From NCBI GenBank assembly GCA_009733775.1, contig WOGZ01000023.1, positions 1 to 64,000 on the forward strand: DNA of 64,000 nt, in the 5' to 3' direction. Source of the stretch: Alectoria sarmentosa. Taxonomy: Eukaryota; Ascomycota; Lecanoromycetes; Lecanorales; Parmeliaceae. Shown piece after piece: positions 21,648-32,090 of the stretch; within the stretch, counting starts at the first letter, position 1; each line of letters begins with the position of its first letter. A program made the position numbers and the translations under genes. The notes below the pieces were generated by a model. It did no database searches. It was not told the origin of the DNA and saw nothing but the letters and a program-made list of their open reading frames with translations.

Positions 21648-22686
21648 GGCGGGGTCGAGGTTAGTTAGATAGACGCTGAGGCCCCAAAGGGAGAGGAGAG
21701 AGTAGTCGCAGGTGCGGATGGAGATGTGAAGGTAGGAGACTCGGTGGACAAGATAGGTGTGTAAGGTGTGTAAACAAGTGCCATATCATATCATGCAAAA
21801 AGGTAGGTGGAAAGAGATGGAGGAAATGTTACAATGCCGTGGGTACACAGGACCCCGCCAGTTCTTGTTTGCAATTGAGTTTTGGGGGTTGGAAGTTAGG
21901 GTCCAGCTCGGAGCTTTGCACAGCGCGCCCGAGACTCATTTTAGTGTGGGGCCATCTGCGGACCCCCAAGGCCCCCTCGGCCCAAAGACAGATTTCTCCG
22001 GCGACATCAATTTCTCAGTTTCTCAATTTCTCAGTTTCTCAATTTCGACGTCCATGAGTATTCGAGCAAATAGCATAAAGTACTTTATGGTGTAGATAAT
22101 GGCTAGCAGACCAAGCTTTGTGGGTAAAGTAAGGTAGATACCTATTATTCGGGTGCCAAATATCGGCATCCCTTGGATCTGCCACTCAATGACCTACCTC
22201 CTCTACTTTATCTTCCAACGAGTATTCCTGACAATCAGCGCCATCGGAAACCCGATAATGGTCCGGCGATATACCCGTCTCGCACTGATGCTTATTAGTA
22301 TTAAACTTCTTGCATCGTGGCTGCCATCTATGGCGGCAGGCTCAGAATGTAAAAGTACTAGTACTTCACCTTGAACCTGACTATCACTTCAAGCTACCGT
22401 TTGGCGGCAGCGGTATGCGTGTGAAACGAAGCGCTTCAGCCGGCTCATAACGACTTGACGGCTTCGTGTTGCTCAGCATGCGATATGCACAATGTGTTTC
22501 AAGTCTTTCGTACCTGGATATCAATCGCTTTTCCACCTTCATGTCCTCCATTTCTCTTCACGTTGCTTTGGTATTTTTCAGAATCCTCCATCAATGTCAA
22601 ACTCCTCGTTGAGCTTTCAAGCTTGCTGAGTACGCTACCTGTCTACACAATCTTCCTCAAAACCCCTCGCTCCTTTATGAGACAGA
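21648..22686. other. Intergenic region with short minisatellite, no gene seen
   Basis: About 1 kb between the divergent permease (-) and the secreted HRXXH-family gene (+). It holds a small repeat of TTTCTCAG/TTTCTCAA units (22011-22046). I see no convincing coding exon; the short plus-strand frames start with non-ATG codons or lack any known domain. Promoters of both genes are presumably here. Confidence 0.4.
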
Positions 22687-23864
22687 ATGTTCACGGCTTC
22701 ATTACTGATAGTAGCGGCCATAATGGCAACCATCAAGGCTCTGCCTACGTCATCGAGTAGTATACTCCGGCTCCGTTGTCTAGAAGACAACGCTGAAGAT
22801 GGATAGTGACAGGTTTCCTCATAAACTCGACCAGCCTCGACCAATCACTCAATACAGGCCTCGGTGAGCTGACCAACCAGACCAACATAAATCACATCAT
22901 TGCGGAGAACTGCGGCGACAGAACTTTCGATGTTTACGAAAGAGTCGGCCAGATCAAAATGCTGGCAGAGTCCGCCCTCGACAATGCTCGGCTATACGGA
23001 GTGAACAGCCGGTTTGGATTCAAGGCCATGTTCAAGATGAACGAAGCCCAAGCGGCTGTCGTGGCAATGTTAGATCATATCTGCTCTTTCAGAGGCAAGG
23101 CGAATTTGAGACCTCGTCCAGATACTCTCTCATCCCCTCGTGTTTCCTGCGTGACCGAGGATTCTGTAAAACTCTACGATTATCTGAATTTGGGCTACGA
23201 TCCTTGGCAAAGGTGTCTTGTAGGCGGCCCCCGCTCCACGCCCATTCAAGGATTCTACGCCGAGGAAACGATCTACACATTCTTGTGCCCAGCCCTTTTT
23301 GTACAACCGCCTATGTCAAAAAGGAATCATTGCCCTTCTGTTACGGACAACACTTTTTCGGGGGACTCAGGAGTCTTTTATCAGAATTACCAGACGTATA
23401 TCATGCTATACCAGTTCATTCGCTTTTACCTCGGGAACAACGCATTGACAGTGTATACCGATCCCAAAGAGCAGCTATCCTGGAATGATTGTGTACATTT
23501 AAACACGTTGGATTCCGTGCTCAATCCAACGAACCTTCAAATTTACATCGCGTGTAAGCAAATTCCAGTTCGGGACTCCATACAGAATTTGATCCATCAA
23601 TTGATATGGATGTATGTAGTGGTATCCCAGCATTGTACCAGCTGGCCCAATCCTTTCGCGCCACCATTCTATCCTTCGCATCCGCTGGGTTCGAATTTGA
23701 CCTTAATCAGCTCTCCGCTCTCGTCCATACCTTCTGATACACTCTTACATCCAATTTCGACACAGACACATGGCTCTGCCAGCATTCTAGATCTGCCAAA
23801 CTTCTCAAATAGCACACTGCTTCTACCTGATAATCTTTCAATTTCTGGTGAAATTATTTCTTGA
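22687..23864 (+). CDS. Secreted HRXXH-family peptidase-like protein with degenerate active-site motif
   Basis: Two exons, 22687-22759 and 22813-23864 (53-bp intron), give 374 residues. The first exon codes a clear signal peptide (MFTASLLIVAAIMATIKALP), so the protein enters the secretory pathway. Several N-glycosylation sequons follow (NSTS, NQTN). The body resembles fungal secreted 'putative peptidase' proteins of the HRXXH type (Pfam PF13933, from memory): NCGDRTFDVYERVGQIKMLA, SRFGFKAMFKMNEAQAAVVA, SPRVSCVTEDSVKLYDYLNL, NNALTVYTDPKEQLSWNDCV. Where the family has a zinc-binding-like HRXXH followed by YLG, this protein reads YQFIRFYLG, so both histidines are gone. It is probably catalytically dead or has a non-protease role. 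The C-terminal 60 residues are Ser/Leu rich. Confidence 0.65.
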
Positions 23865-24029
23865 AGGCCCAACACCCATGTCCAGACGATGATAGAGCTT
23901 CGGAGCTAAACCAAGCGTCAAGGATCACAAGGCAGAGTCCTCACATTCGCACTTCTAAAGGAAGACAGCCATAGTTTTCCACAAAAATTGGATGCGGAAC
24001 GTCTCAGGATCTAGATCCTCTCTTTCTTG

Positions 24030-24481
24030 ATGGCGCTGGCCTATCCAGCCTTACACAACGTGGATTCGATCCAAGACATCAACAAAACCGGGCGAGGGAG
24101 AGTCCCTTCTTTTCCAATCAGTGGGTGATGCTACTGGTCAGGCCACCATTGAATTGTCTCAGCAACTAAAGGCCGAGATCTTTGTCACGTTTGGAACCGA
24201 AGACGAGAAATGGCCTGTCATGACTATGCGCTCTATACAAGAGGACCACAAGTCCTCACACCAGGGTTTATTGTAATCCACCCGCATTCAGATGATTACA
24301 AACAATTAGCGGAGTAGATGTCGTTCTCAATACCCTGACTGACAAGGGACCTCGGCGTTCGTGGGACTGTCTCGCGTCATTCGGCTCATTCATTGACATA
24401 AGAAAGAACGACAGTAAATTAACAACTTCGGAGGATTGCACTGGTGGCACTAATGAAGCTAGATGGGTAATCATTGGTTGA
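24030..24481 (+). pseudogene. Relic of a highly reducing polyketide synthase enoylreductase domain
   Basis: Three collinear fragments in three frames read like the MDR-type enoylreductase domain of fungal highly reducing PKS. Fragment 1 (24030-about 24092) reads ALAYPALHNVDSIQDI. Fragment 2 (24094-24276) reads GESLLFQSVGDATGQATIEL, SQQLKAEIFVTFGTEDEKW and IQEDHKSS, matching the nucleotide-binding GxxGxxGQA region. Fragment 3 (24308-24481) reads SGVDVVLNTLTDKG, RRSWDCLASFGSFIDI. The order and spacing are those of a normal ER domain, with two frameshifts and stops, and nothing recognisable on either side. It is a dead remnant, probably of a lost secondary-metabolite cluster. Identification is from remembered family motifs, not a search. 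Confidence 0.72.
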
Positions 24482-24651
24482 TCTTTTCTACATAAAAAGC
24501 CAATGGGCTCGACCAGACGTATGATAACTCCCTGATTGGGTATTGGGTATTGGAGCTCTGAATTACATTAGACATTTGTTTTAGAGTGCCACGCACTTGG
24601 AGCTACTGAGGTACAGTTCCCTCCCTTTGCCCCTGACCTATACCGTAGATC

Positions 24652-27600
24652 TTACAGACCTCGTAGTCCTCCTTTGGGGAACAGGACATCAACAACCTCG
24701 TCGACGATGGTGAAAGCCAAATGTGCGTTCAAACGCTGATTGTTGACCGTCGCAAAGATCCTTCTGCTCGCCGCTTGAGCGTTGGCCTTTCCTACCACAT
24801 TACCCGCTAGATCCGGAATCAACGTCGCCAGCATTACGCTTGCTTCGCCCCTGGTGTACGCTTTCTGCGGATCGGTCCGAATCACAGCTTCTCTACGCAC
24901 CTGGCCGTTGGGCCACATGGTGTCTTTGAGCAGACTGATGTACTTGAGAACGCTTGGTTCGGCGAACAACGACCGCGCCATTTCTCGGACTTTGCGCTCC
25001 ACTGTGCCGCCTAAGAGCTGGTGGAGCACCACAACGACTGCTCGGCCGCGCAGCCAGTTGTTACCTCGTTGGAGATCGAAGCTTTCAAGGAAGATGTCGC
25101 AGATAGGCTTCACGAAGGGCTCCAGCTGGTCCGCACGATTGGTGCTATTGGTGTTGGGATCGAAAGCAAGAAGCTCGGCGCGAGCCTCGGCTGTTTGTAT
25201 GGGATCTTCAGGTGCAATGGGCAATGGAGCACCGCTACCCGTGGGTTGCATGGTATTGAACTGGGAAGTGGCGGCTGAGATAAGATTCTGGCCGGCAATA
25301 GAGAGTTGGTCGAGAACAGGAACATTACCAAGGAATTCGTCCATCCCGTCTGTCACGGAATTGTATATTCGGGAAATGATATCGCGCCGTTCACCTTCGC
25401 GAGTCGAGTCTCTACTGGTGGAAATGATGGCTGACTGTGAGAGGAACGCACGAAGATCTCGGCTGCGGCAGACGGCCGATAGGCGTAGGAGTTCTCGTAG
25501 GTAATTTTCGAGTGATACGCGACGTTTGTGGAGGAAATCTCGTTGCAATTTCATGACTAGCCTCCTCCTAGGAAATTCAAGATTTCGAACGGCAGGGTAG
25601 ATGCTGCGAAGACGCTGGTGTAGGTCATGGAATTCGCTGTATCTCCGTGCAACCGCCCATGATGCGGCAGACATATTCTCTCCGGCCTTGCGTTGCACCT
25701 CAATGACATAAAGAGCAAACTCCTGCCCATCATCCTCTTTCCCAACCATAATTGACTTGATGTCAACGTTGGCGCGACCATAGAGACTGTTGTCACTCTC
25801 CTGGACAATGTATTGTTGTCGTTGAAGTTCTTTTCGACGTATTTCTCGCTGTAGACTCGACTTCGATTTGCCCAAAATCCTGAGCTCAGCAGTATTGTTT
25901 GTGAGCTCGGCCTTCCGAGTCAAGGTGTCAACGACAGAGTCCTGAGCAGCTAGTCTTTCAATATCAACTGTCAGGGCAGATATGGCTTCTGCTAGTCCCA
26001 GATCTCCGGGCGCGGCTTGGTGAATCTCTTCTATCATTGTTTCATCGGCAGAGATCTCGGGGTCCGTTTGCTCGTCTTCAAGGAATTTCTCTTCATCGCC
26101 AAACAGATCATTATCCGAGAATACACCGATTCGAGACGAGGTGTTGACGAGGCCTAACGATGCCAGGTTTGGCCGCTCTCGTTCCTTTTCATGGGAAGCA
26201 ATCTCCGTCCTCTTGTGTTCGCCCGAGCTTCGTGGCGAGTCCATAATTTTCGAGGACAGGATATTTGGTTCTGGGGTCCCAACAATCAAGTCCTTGGAGT
26301 CATCCTCCTTCGGATCACTTGTCATGATATTGTTCAGTGCTGCCTCCATAGCTTCAACCATTTGTTCTTGGTTTCCATTTCCTTGATCGCCATACAATGA
26401 TTCATTGTCTAGACTTCGAGTCGAACGAGCAAGGGGCTCATCATCAATATCATCGTCAAACAAAGGTGCAGACGTATCTATGTCGAATGAGCGACGTGAC
26501 TGCATGGACTGAGGGTCGTCGGTGGCGTCTTTTAAACTTGATTTGAGGTCGCTACTTGAGTTTGCATTCCTCCGTAGGTTCGGCCCATTTACATTGAAGC
26601 GAGTTGCCTTGCGGGATAGAGAAGACGGTCTGCTTGGAGATTCAAATATTGGTGCTACTGTGGGTTGTTTCAGTCTGGCCGGCGGTCTCGAAGATACCTT
26701 GGTCGATGCATCGTCAGAGGTTAGGTACTTATAATACAGATCGGACTTCTTGAAATTTGGGAAATGGGTCTCTTCCATCTCATCTAGGACACTAGCCTGC
26801 GCTTTCAGCACAGCACTTCGAGCTCGGAGATACTCCGGCACTGTTGCTCGAGGACCAGATTTTAAGAACGCTCGGACAACCTCTTTCGAGGATTCAGGAA
26901 TATTGAGTTCAGATTTTGACATGTACGCCTCGTTAATTTGGGCGATGTCAGCTCGGTCCGAATCTGTCCATTGTACCTGACTTCCCGAAAAAGGATCATC
27001 AGCTTGGAGATCCTCTTCCAAAGGATTTCGAAACCCATCCACAACTATCCAGAATTGAACAAAGGTCATCAGCCGGTGGCGATCCATATACTCCATGAAA
27101 TACGAGAGACCAGACGCGTCGTGCAGAACTTCCGTGAGTGACGCATTCAGTAGCCTTGAAGTATTTTGACTCTTTGGGAAATCTGGTTGAGCTATTCGAG
27201 AGCCTGAGGTGCCTCCAACGGCAGAAAGCTTGCCTACTCTTTGATCAAGCAATTGCTTGCCGGTATCTAAGCGGCGTAAGAATATCTGGTCCTGCCCTTC
27301 CATCATTGACTCTCGCTTCAATTGACTAGCCACCTCACTCCGGAATCTTCGCGCTTCGGAGAGATTATTACATTGCCGAATAGACCTGATGAAGCGCTCG
27401 AACTTGCGCTCATCGTCACCAGGAGCAATTCTCGGAAAGGCATGTGGCTTTGAGACCTTTGGTGCTGGCGAAGCATGCTGATCCAGCGCAGCTCGGAGCT
27501 TGCGCACAGTCTTTCTGTCTTGGAGCATGGTCCGGCCATAGGCTTCCATCAATTGATTCCAGGTGTCTGGGTCCGATAGCATCTGCATCAATGGAGCCAG

Positions 27601-28395
27601 TACCGCGCAAGACACAATCTCTTTGATGAGCACGAAAACAGCTCTACTTTTGATCATATTCTCGGGCAAGACGTCTGGTAGGAGCTGAACAATGATCTTG
27701 CGCAGGTACTCTTGTTGGACGAGCTTCAGATCCGAGTAGGCCAGCGAAGCTGCAGGATGTAATTTGCCATCATGGTATTTGCCCGCTATCGCAATGTCGA
27801 GCTCGTCGGATTCTGTGACATTGCGATTGAGGTTCTTGCCTCGAACGGTCCTCTCGGCCTCGTAGAAATCCTTCAGATGTGCTGTGACCAGTGGGACAAT
27901 CCTTGAGACCGTGACCTCGACGATATCTACCGCAAAGAGTTTGTCGCTGATGTTGATCAGTGCAATTCTTATTGCGCGCTCGATCTCGTTGGCAAAGTTG
28001 GAACTCGGTGAGATTTTGCCGTACCAGGAGGTAACGTAGTCTCGAAGGATCCAGTCAAGTAAGCCGTCCAGGCTGTCCGATATCATGAACGAAGGGGGGT
28101 ATAGAGGGGTCCTTCTGTAAATGGCTTTGGTTGAAAGCCATTCGGTCTCCTCCTTCCATGCTTCCGGTGCAACAAAGGCTGCAGTCCTGGAAGACCTTCT
28201 CGCCAACCGCCCAACATCTTGTTTCCTTCTCGTGCTGAGTAGTACCAGCGCTCCAGTGGCCAGCAGAGTGACCGAGGCACCAGCAACGAAGGCGTAACCA
28301 AGAAAGCGCAGTATTGGGGCCCAGCTGATAAGGAAACCCCAGGCGACAAAGGCTATGAATGCTGCTATGAAGACATCACGGGCTCTCAGGGCCAT
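24652..28395 (-). CDS. MDM1: MDM1/SNX13-like sorting nexin (PXA, RGS, PX, nexin-C)
   Basis: A single-exon gene of 1247 residues from the ATG at 28395 (MALRARDVFIAAFIAF); an upstream in-frame extension has no ATG. Two N-terminal membrane helices (residues about 8-55) are followed by a PXA domain (about 90-290, LDWILRDYVTSWYGKISPSS), an RGS-like domain (about 400-560, LTEVLHDASGLSYFMEYMDR), a long disordered acidic linker, a PX domain (about 860-980, WAVARRYSEFHDLHQRLRSI) and a C-terminal nexin-C domain (about 1090-1245, FVKPICDIFLESFDLQRGNN). This is the architecture of yeast Mdm1 and animal SNX13/14/25. Yeast Mdm1 is ER-anchored and binds the vacuole through PX, tethering ER-vacuole contacts and lipid droplets. 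Confidence 0.93.
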   Translation of the reverse strand: MALRARDVFIAAFIAFVAWGFLISWAPILRFLGYAFVAGASVTLLATGALVLLSTRRKQDVGRLARRSSRTAAFVAPEAWKEETEWLSTKAIYRRTPLYPPSFMISDSLDGLLDWILRDYVTSWYGKISPSSNFANEIERAIRIALINISDKLFAVDIVEVTVSRIVPLVTAHLKDFYEAERTVRGKNLNRNVTESDELDIAIAGKYHDGKLHPAASLAYSDLKLVQQEYLRKIIVQLLPDVLPENMIKSRAVFVLIKEIVSCAVLAPLMQMLSDPDTWNQLMEAYGRTMLQDRKTVRKLRAALDQHASPAPKVSKPHAFPRIAPGDDERKFERFIRSIRQCNNLSEARRFRSEVASQLKRESMMEGQDQIFLRRLDTGKQLLDQRVGKLSAVGGTSGSRIAQPDFPKSQNTSRLLNASLTEVLHDASGLSYFMEYMDRHRLMTFVQFWIVVDGFRNPLEEDLQADDPFSGSQVQWTDSDRADIAQINEAYMSKSELNIPESSKEVVRAFLKSGPRATVPEYLRARSAVLKAQASVLDEMEETHFPNFKKSDLYYKYLTSDDASTKVSSRPPARLKQPTVAPIFESPSRPSSLSRKATRFNVNGPNLRRNANSSSDLKSSLKDATDDPQSMQSRRSFDIDTSAPLFDDDIDDEPLARSTRSLDNESLYGDQGNGNQEQMVEAMEAALNNIMTSDPKEDDSKDLIVGTPEPNILSSKIMDSPRSSGEHKRTEIASHEKERERPNLASLGLVNTSSRIGVFSDNDLFGDEEKFLEDEQTDPEISADETMIEEIHQAAPGDLGLAEAISALTVDIERLAAQDSVVDTLTRKAELTNNTAELRILGKSKSSLQREIRRKELQRQQYIVQESDNSLYGRANVDIKSIMVGKEDDGQEFALYVIEVQRKAGENMSAASWAVARRYSEFHDLHQRLRSIYPAVRNLEFPRRRLVMKLQRDFLHKRRVSLENYLRELLRLSAVCRSRDLRAFLSQSAIISTSRDSTREGERRDIISRIYNSVTDGMDEFLGNVPVLDQLSIAGQNLISAATSQFNTMQPTGSGAPLPIAPEDPIQTAEARAELLAFDPNTNSTNRADQLEPFVKPICDIFLESFDLQRGNNWLRGRAVVVVLHQLLGGTVERKVREMARSLFAEPSVLKYISLLKDTMWPNGQVRREAVIRTDPQKAYTRGEASVMLATLIPDLAGNVVGKANAQAASRRIFATVNNQRLNAHLAFTIVDEVVDVLFPKGGLRGL

Positions 28396-29179
28396 AATCC
28401 TGAGGGAAAGAATGAGCGTCGTCGCCGCCGCATGGTTGTCGTAGCAATGGTGAAAGTTTTGGCGCAAACTTAGGCACAAGATTTAGGGTAGAAAGAAAAA
28501 TGATTGAATTTCTCGGCTGGAAATGCTAGCGCGTTTCCTGTTTTAGCTTCTCTACAGTCTAGAGTACTGCCAGGACAGGGCAAGAAGAGCGATGAGAAAT
28601 ATGTAAAGTAACATCCAATTGTACACTGTCTCACTGTGCAGAATGATGTCTCAATCCCAACTTTCAATGTGCTTGCGACTTCCGATGCGTCTTCTCTTTT
28701 CTTCTTCGTTGGCAGGCGATAGACCAATTAATCCTGAAGGCCTGAACTCTGAAGCAAAGTCTGGCGAGTCAGGAAGTAAGAAGCCGTGCCACCAAAGTTG
28801 TTTTTGTTTCAGGCGAGGAAGAGGCCCAGAGAAAGCCAAATGTCCCAAATGTCCCGCTCGTTGCGCCCCCTGTCCCCTGCGGTTAAAGTGAGAGTCTTAT
28901 TTTGAAGTTGGAGGTCGAGACTGGAGCTTGGAGTGGGAAGGACAGCAAAGCCAACTCGACCTCGTACTCTACAGTACCTAATCATCATAATCATAACCAT
29001 AACAATAACAATAAAAATCACAATCACAATCATCAGACGTAATCCACTCTCATGCGTCTCATGCAGTTCATGCAGTCAGCCAGTAGCCAAGTCGTATTGG
29101 GCGAAGCCGATAAAGTCCCTGCCTGCCCTTTCCCTCCTGCTTTCCTCTCCCACTTCTCCCAGACATCGAGGCACCCGCA
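28396..29179. other. Divergent promoter region with AAT/AAC-rich repeat
   Basis: About 780 bp between the divergent MDM1-like (-) and transporter (+) genes. It carries an imperfect simple repeat of ATAATC/ATAACA/ATCACA units (about 28982-29032), about 150 bp upstream of the transporter start. No gene recognised; it should contain both promoters. Confidence 0.4.
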
Positions 29180-30498
29180 ATGGATGCCTTGAACGACGAG
29201 AAAGTCCGACTTGTGAGCAGCAACACTCGCGAGGAAGCTCTGCGTCCCAGGAGCGAATCTGGTGTCTCCGACAGGACCCTCCTCAACATGTCGGATTCAG
29301 AGACGGATGAGAAAAGAAGGAGCGGAGACGTAGAGAAGGAGGGCCTCGTCGAGCAACTACCCAAAGTCGTCACAAAAGAACATGCCACCAAAGATCCATA
29401 CGCAAGAGCCAAGATATTGATGTGGATGTTCGTCAACACTTTGGCTACCGTAACCATTGTGAGCTGCCCTCACTCCTTCTCCGAGCAGTGTGCGTCCGAC
29501 GCTGAATGCTCAATCATTGCCCTGAGTGCCATGTACCCAATCAATGCTGACCACCCCCTCCTCCAACAGGTCTTCTGTAATAAAGCCATTTTCAGCGACA
29601 AATCCTTCTCACAATGTCAAGCAGCCTTTGCAGCCTTCCACTTCTTCGTCACAGCGGCGACGCTCTACCTCCTCTCTCGCCCTTCAGTCGCTATGTTTGA
29701 GCCTCGCAAGATTCCCATCATCAACATGCTCCCTCTTGCTGTCGCAATGGCCATGAACATTGTCGGCATGAATGTCTCCCTCCAAGTCTCAACGATTACC
29801 TTCTACCAAATCACTCGCGTCCTCCTGACCCCCATTGTCGCAATCATCAACTTCTTCTTCTACAAGAAAACCATCCCAAAAATGGCAGTCTACGCTCTGA
29901 TCCCCATGTGTCTCGGAGTCGGCTTGATATCCTACTATGACCAGAAAAAAACCCCAGACCCAGGTGCGCCAATCAAGGCTGTAGGCGCTCTGAGCGTTCT
30001 TCTCGCGATCGGAAGCGTCACTGTCAGTGGAATCTATACAATCTGGATTGGCACCTATCAAAGAAAGTACGAGGTGAATGGATTCCAGCTTCTGTACAAC
30101 CAAGCACCCCTAGGAGGCGTACTTCTACTCTACGTTGTTCCATGGACCGACAAGTTCCCAGCGCTCGACCAGACCCCTGCGGTTATGTGGGGAATGATAC
30201 TCCTAAGTGGCTTCCTCGCCGCATTGATCAACCTCTCGCAATTCTTCATCATTGGTGGCTCAGGACCTCTTGAAAGCACCGTTGTCGGACATCTCAAGAC
30301 TTGCCTTATCGTGGTCATCGGCGCTTTTTCAGGTGGAAAGGTCATTACGGATAAAGCTGCCTTTGGGATCTTACTTGCACTGATTAGCATTTTCTCGTAA
30401 GCCACTAACGTATCAAAGGGATTGCGATGCTGATTGACAACAGATACTCTGCAATCATGATGCGGCATACGAATTTGGCCAATGCGGTCAAAAAGTAG
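29180..30498 (+). CDS. TPT/SLC35E3-like nucleotide-sugar or triose-phosphate transporter family protein
   Basis: Exons 29180-29458, 29570-30396 and 30444-30498 (introns 111 and 47 bp) code 386 residues. A soluble acidic N-terminus of about 75 residues leads to about ten hydrophobic segments. The family is shown by LATVTIVFCNKAIFSDKSFS, where the first intron sits, VSLQVSTITFYQITRVLLTP, SGIYTIWIGTYQRKYEVNGF and the C-terminal GPLESTVVGHLKTCLIVVIG. These are typical of the triose-phosphate transporter (TPT) branch, near animal SLC35E3. Such proteins exchange nucleotide sugars or related phosphates across Golgi or ER membranes; the substrate cannot be predicted. The protein ends MMRHTNLANAVKK. 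Confidence 0.85.
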
Positions 30499-30857
30499 GT
30501 AATGTATCTACGATTTAGACATCCGCTCATCGAAGCAGAGCTTGAAAAGCTTGGAAGACGGCATGTCACTAATTAGAAGTGTTTGTTATACGAGGGAAAT
30601 ACCCCACACACCATCGAGGCGTTTGGGCCGGCTATAGATTTCTCGAAGTACTGGCCGGGTATTTGAAAGCGGGCCTGTTGTCATCTGCTATTTACAATAG
30701 GCGTACGGCATCCACGTTGAAAAAACGGCGCATCTAATGATAAACATGTCCTGCATTGTCGGCATAGAACCGGACTCGAATGCATTCAAACTTCCATATG
30801 ATCACGTCGAGGTTCACGCATCTTTGCCTTTAATTGGCCGCCTACCTTTCTGGATGC
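30499..30857. other. Convergent intergenic region, no gene seen
   Basis: Lies between the 3' ends of the transporter (+) and TRM8 (-). Only short open frames without recognisable content. Expected to hold 3' untranslated regions. Confidence 0.4.
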
Positions 30858-31858
30858 TCAAATCTCATCCGGCCATGCTGGATCTTCTTTCCTTCGAAAA
30901 ACAGACACAAACTTCTTACCCCCATTCCTCGACACCTTCTTCCCTTCCTCAGTCTCCTCCCGAATACACCTAACCAGCATACCCACCTCCCTTTTCTCTC
31001 CTCCCTCAACAACCCACTCTCCCTCCTTCCCTTCCTCCGGCAACTCAACCTTCTCAAACACACTTTCTCCCTGGCGTTCTCTAGTCTCAACCCCATCGTC
31101 TTCCCCACCAACTCCACTGCTCCCAAATGCCTCAAACCTTCTCCGCATCCACTCCCCCAATTCTTCCACGTCCGTGATCGTATAAACGCAGCCCCCTGGC
31201 TTTAACACGTATGCATATTCCGCACACAATGTGCTTGACACGATCCTCGCTTTATGCTTCCGCGCTTTGAAATGCGGATCCGGGAAACAAAGGAATATGT
31301 GAGAGAGCTGGCCACGTGTGAAGAAATTGGGGAGGAATTTCATAGTGTTGGCGCGGAGACAGGCTATGTTCTGGTACAGGCCTGGGGAGGAAGTTTCGTG
31401 TTGGGAGCGTAAAGCGGAGATGCGGTCTTCTACATACTCGGTCACTTGAGTGCGAATTTCGAGCCCCAGGATCAATTCGTCAGGCAGGAGAGGCGAGAGA
31501 GCGACGAGGAGACCGCCAAAGCCACAGCCGATATCTGCAATTGTTACAGGCTTGGTCAAAAGCTTGAGAGCATGATGTTCGGTGACAAGTCGAGTCTCTG
31601 GTACAACAAACGCAGGGTAGCAGGGGGACCAGTCCATGAGGGCCGGGCTTGCGGGGCTGGAAATGTCATCTGATTAGCTGTCAGCGTTAGAGGTGGGAAA
31701 AGTAGATGGAGTGTTTACTAGGTCAATTGATGATCTGAGAATGGATTCGCATGGGCTCGTTGTCGGTAGAATTTCTTCTTAGGGAGCTCGGCATTGCCCT
31801 CTTCTTTGTGGATTTTGCGATAGTCTTCGCGCTTTTGGCGCTTGCCTGTTGCTGTCAT
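30858..31858 (-). CDS. TRM8: tRNA (guanine-N7-)-methyltransferase catalytic subunit
   Basis: Exons 31719-31858 and 30858-31656 (62-bp intron) code 312 residues. The N-terminus is basic (MTATGKRQKREDYRKIHKEE), then FYRQRAHANPFSDHQLTYPA and SPALMDWSPCYPAF. The SAM-binding motif is IADIGCGFGGLLVALSPLLP, followed by LGLEIRTQVTEYVEDRISAL, NTMKFLPNFFTRGQLSHIFL and FPDPHFKARKHKARIVSSTL, all hallmark TRM8/METTL1 sequence. It makes m7G46 in tRNA together with the WD protein Trm82. Compared with yeast Trm8 it carries a charged insertion near residues 215-265 before VRCIREETEEGKKVSRNGGK. The start codons of TRM8 and VPS25 are only 232 bp apart. Confidence 0.95.
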
Positions 31859-32090
31859 TATGGCGGATGTTGGATGCAATTGGGGCACTCGAGAAGAGTG
31901 GCCAGGGGAGCTTGGAAGGTTTGAGGAGAGCTGCGAGTGATGCAGGTTCGGCGACAGAGAGAATTCTTGATGCCCCTTATCGATAAGCGTAGGGCTGATG
32001 ACAAGACATCAACATCCGAGGATCAATCGCCTTGGATTAGAGCAAGTCTGGAGTGCAATAGGTAGGTAGGTAGCAGTTTGGACAAGTGCG

